Assembly: GCA_947177325.1 (NCBI GenBank)
Contig: CAMWUH010000125.1
Coordinates: 1 to 6,685 of the forward strand
Direction of reading: 5' to 3'
DNA: 6,685 bases
Source of the DNA: an uncultured Bacteroidales bacterium
Lineage (GTDB): Bacteria; Bacteroidota; Bacteroidia; Bacteroidales; Muribaculaceae
The notes below the pieces were generated by a model that saw nothing but the letters and a program-made list of their open reading frames with translations, was not told the DNA's origin and made no database searches. Both the position numbers and the translations under genes were made by a program. Shown piece by piece: positions 5,149-6,685 of the stretch (within the stretch, counting starts at the first letter, position 1; every line of letters begins with the position of its first letter).

Positions 5149-5624
5149 AAAAAATCGACAGTTTCTGCGTTAACCACCTGACGCTGGAGCCGGGCATCTA
5201 CCTGTCGCGCCGCGACGTGACGCCCTCAGGGGATGTAATCTCGACTTACGACATACGCCTGACCCGCCCCAATCGCGAGGATGCGCTTGATCCGCGCGCC
5301 CTCCACGCCATGGAGCATCTCGTAGCCACCTATCTGCGCAACCACCCGGAGTGGGCCTCAAAGGTGGTATATTGGGGCCCGATGGGCTGCCTTACAGGCA
5401 ATTACCTCATATTGCAGGGAGACCGGGAGCCGGCAGAGCTTGTAGGGTTAATGACGGAGGCGATGGAATTTGTAGCCGAGTTTGACGGCGAAATTCCCGG
5501 AGCCACGCCACGCGATTGCGGCAACTACTCATTTATGGACCTTGACAAAGCCCGAAAAGCAGCCCGCCGATTTCTCGAAACGCTCACCAACATCACCCCC
5601 GACAATCTTAACTACCCGGCGTGA
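5145..5624 (+). CDS. luxS: S-ribosylhomocysteine lyase (AI-2 synthase)
   Basis: 159 residues, full length for LuxS. It converts S-ribosylhomocysteine to homocysteine and DPD, the precursor of the AI-2 signal, completing the activated-methyl cycle with the MTAN encoded just upstream. The metal ligands are His54 and His58 in HAMEH with catalytic Glu57 between them, and Cys125 in RDCGNY. The catalytic cysteine is Cys82 in GPMGC. Ser6, His11 and Arg38 sit where the family has its substrate-pocket residues. A small oddity is GCLTGNYL in place of the common GC[R/Q]TGFY. The start overlaps the mtnN stop by 4 bp (ATGA). Overlapping pfs-luxS is known in Porphyromonas gingivalis. The window shows no AI-2 receptor or uptake gene, so a metabolic role is at least as likely as signalling. 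Confidence 0.97.
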   Translation: MKKIDSFCVNHLTLEPGIYLSRRDVTPSGDVISTYDIRLTRPNREDALDPRALHAMEHLVATYLRNHPEWASKVVYWGPMGCLTGNYLILQGDREPAELVGLMTEAMEFVAEFDGEIPGATPRDCGNYSFMDLDKARKAARRFLETLTNITPDNLNYPA

Positions 5625-5636
5625 CCACGGCCGTGG
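5625..5636. other. 12-bp palindrome directly after the luxS stop
   Basis: CCACGG and CCGTGG join into a perfect palindrome starting on the base after the TGA of luxS. There is no T-run, so termination is unlikely, and the next gene starts 32 bp further on. Confidence 0.5.
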
Positions 5637-5667
5637 CTTGCTACTACGACCCTACAATCAGTTTGTT

Positions 5668-6324
5668 ATGAAAGATATACCAGCCATCAGAGGGCGTAAC
5701 TACATAGCCTCACTTATTGCCGAGGGGGAACACGACACGCAGGATTTTAAATTTCTCATCTCTGATGCGCGCAAGATAGCACGCTCCATTTCAGCCTTTG
5801 CCAATCACAAAGGAGGCCGCCTGCTTATTGGGGTTAAGGACAACGGCGTTGCTGCCGGAGTGCGCAACGAAGAGGATATCTACATGGTTGAAGCTGCGGG
5901 CCATATATATTGTTCACCGTCAGTAGAAGTAAGTTTTATGGCCTATAAGGTTGACCCGGGGGTTATCGTAGTCAAAGCTGAAATCGCCCCCTCGGCAACC
6001 CCCGTCAGCGTGAAGGAAGATGACGGCACGCTCAAGGCCTATATCAGGGTAAAGGATGAAAACATCGCTGCTCCGGCTGAATGGCTTGCCGCACGCAGCG
6101 GTGAGCCCGCAGGGATTGACGGGCATCTGCTTCGCTACAGCCGGCACGAAGAGCTGCTGCTCAATATGATTGCAGAGCAGGGCCGGGTGAGTTTGCGCCA
6201 ATTCATTACGGAGAGTCGCTTGCCCACGTCGGTCGCTACAGCCGTAGCCGGCTCGATGATAGCGGCCGGAGTCATAGACCTTACCTTCAGTAACCGTCAA
6301 TGGGTCATGATCGCCCCGGCCTGA
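5668..6324 (+). CDS. AlbA_2 (Schlafen-type) domain protein with C-terminal winged helix, putative regulator
   Basis: 218 residues from ATG 5668. The open frame extends upstream to 5482, but that part overlaps luxS in another frame and looks unlike protein. Residues about 12-140 are an AlbA_2 domain: EGEHDTQDFKF gives the family's E-x-x-x-[DE]-F-K motif and FANHKGGRLLIGVKDNG (44-60) is its hallmark; IRVKDENIAAP (126-136) fits the late [RY]-x-G/K-x motif. Residues about 157-213 (EELLLNMIAEQGRVSLRQF, then a second helix and a strand pair) look like a winged helix-turn-helix. AlbA_2 proteins with HTH domains are usually treated as transcription regulators, while related Schlafen proteins act on RNA. 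It starts 43 bp after luxS with no promoter between, so it is likely in the mtnN-luxS operon. Target unknown. Confidence 0.82.
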   Translation: MKDIPAIRGRNYIASLIAEGEHDTQDFKFLISDARKIARSISAFANHKGGRLLIGVKDNGVAAGVRNEEDIYMVEAAGHIYCSPSVEVSFMAYKVDPGVIVVKAEIAPSATPVSVKEDDGTLKAYIRVKDENIAAPAEWLAARSGEPAGIDGHLLRYSRHEELLLNMIAEQGRVSLRQFITESRLPTSVATAVAGSMIAAGVIDLTFSNRQWVMIAPA

Positions 6325-6684
6325 CTCGGCCGAGTAAACTGCACTACAGGGTGCAATAAGATTGGGACAGTTGGTGTGGATGATAATGTTAGCTTCGGCG
6401 AGGTCGATAAGTTTGTCGATTAATTGGCCAAGAATGTATCGACCGAAATAACGCTCTGAATTTAGTAAAACCACATTTTTAAATCTTCGGGGAGCCGTGT
6501 AAAGGTCCTCGGCAGCCGTACTGTAGATGTTGCCGGCCACTCTCCAAGCAGAGAAATCGTCGCAATCAATCACGATAGTGTCACTATCACTGATTGACTT
6601 GAATTTTTTCAGAAAACAGATAATGCTGCGGTGGGAAAGATTGCAATTGCCGGGTTGGACGATAATAGAGCGAAATGGCTTATC
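5920..6684 (-). CDS. Hypothetical protein, 5' end outside window, 3' end antisense to the AlbA_2 gene; possible pseudogene
   Basis: A minus-strand frame enters from beyond the right edge and stays open for 255 codons to a stop at 5920. The part from 6684 to about 6336 looks like real protein, with alternating strands and amphipathic helices: FRSIIVQP, SHRSIICFLKKFKSI, DTIVIDCDDF, FKNVVLLNSERYFG, ILGQLIDKLIDLAEANIII. VIDCDDF recalls motif I of HAD hydrolases, but that is too short to rely on. Past about 6336 it runs antisense through the last 405 bases of the well-supported AlbA_2 gene and reads like a shadow (many Gly, Arg, Cys). So the true C-terminus is unclear: the gene may have lost its own stop by deletion or rearrangement near the palindrome at 6324-6335. 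Only the outer part is supported; a GTG at 6573 is an unlikely start because the frame is open well above it. Its DNA appears more AT-rich than its neighbours. Confidence 0.4.
   Translation of the reverse strand, partial: DKPFRSIIVQPGNCNLSHRSIICFLKKFKSISDSDTIVIDCDDFSAWRVAGNIYSTAAEDLYTAPRRFKNVVLLNSERYFGRYILGQLIDKLIDLAEANIIIHTNCPNLIAPCSAVYSAESGRGDHDPLTVTEGKVYDSGRYHRAGYGCSDRRGQATLRNELAQTHPALLCNHIEQQLFVPAVAKQMPVNPCGLTAACGKPFSRSSDVFILYPDIGLERAVIFLHADGGCRGGDFSFDYDNPRVNLIGHKTYFY
6324..6335. other. 12-bp palindrome at the end of the AlbA_2 gene
   Basis: ACTCGG and CCGAGT form a perfect palindrome that starts on the last base of the TGA stop. A second weak hairpin follows, TGCAC (6340-6344) with GTGCA (6351-6355). 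Neither has a T-run on either strand, so convergent termination is only a possibility. Confidence 0.45.
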
Positions 6685-6685
6685 C

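Noticed and set aside
5482..5667. Upstream extension of the AlbA_2 gene to an ATG at 5482
   Set aside because: It would overlap luxS by over 140 bp in another frame and adds 62 residues that resemble no domain; ATG 5668 starts just before the domain.
6574..6588. Palindrome GATAGTG-T-CACTATC as an operator
   Set aside because: It lies within the protein-like minus-strand frame, coding part of SISDSDTI, and nothing around it looks like a promoter.

Overview
The window looks like chromosome of a Bacteroidales bacterium, most likely a GC-richer gut lineage such as Muribaculaceae (inference). Reasons: two promoters of the Bacteroidota type (TTTG, 20 bp, TAnnTTTG), no Shine-Dalgarno sequences before the starts, a Bacteroides-type MINPP histidine phosphatase, and a Porphyromonas-like overlapping pfs-luxS pair. 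I see no transposase, phage gene or CRISPR array.

Positions 1-639 hold no credible gene and are the most unusual part. First comes a 24-unit array of a degenerate 9-bp repeat (2-217), with a 63-bp higher-order duplication inside it. Then follows a run of short perfect hairpins (228-561), five of which have a GNA trinucleotide loop on the + strand, two of them followed directly by CGATGTTT. A four-unit island of the 9-bp repeat (397-432) sits among them. A small TPR protein gene on the minus strand (640-975) closes this region.

From about 960 everything well supported reads on the plus strand: a promoter overlapping the TPR start, a secreted MINPP-like inositol-phosphate phosphatase (1163-2425), a secreted two-domain protein with a thioredoxin-like C-terminus lacking CXXC (2467-3678), and thiol peroxidase tpx (3762-4271).

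The gap 4272-4440 is dense: a duplicated tpx 3' end, a 16-bp palindrome, and a good promoter lying inside a 10-bp inverted repeat that ends in a T-run. That promoter should drive mtnN (pfs) and luxS, which overlap by ATGA and together turn S-adenosylhomocysteine into homocysteine, adenine and DPD/AI-2. A protein with an AlbA_2/Schlafen-type domain and a probable winged helix follows 43 bp later (5668-6324), probably co-transcribed.

The last 360 bases carry an open minus-strand frame that enters from beyond the window, looks protein-like, and runs unbroken antisense into the AlbA_2 gene. It may be a 5'-truncated real gene that lost its stop.
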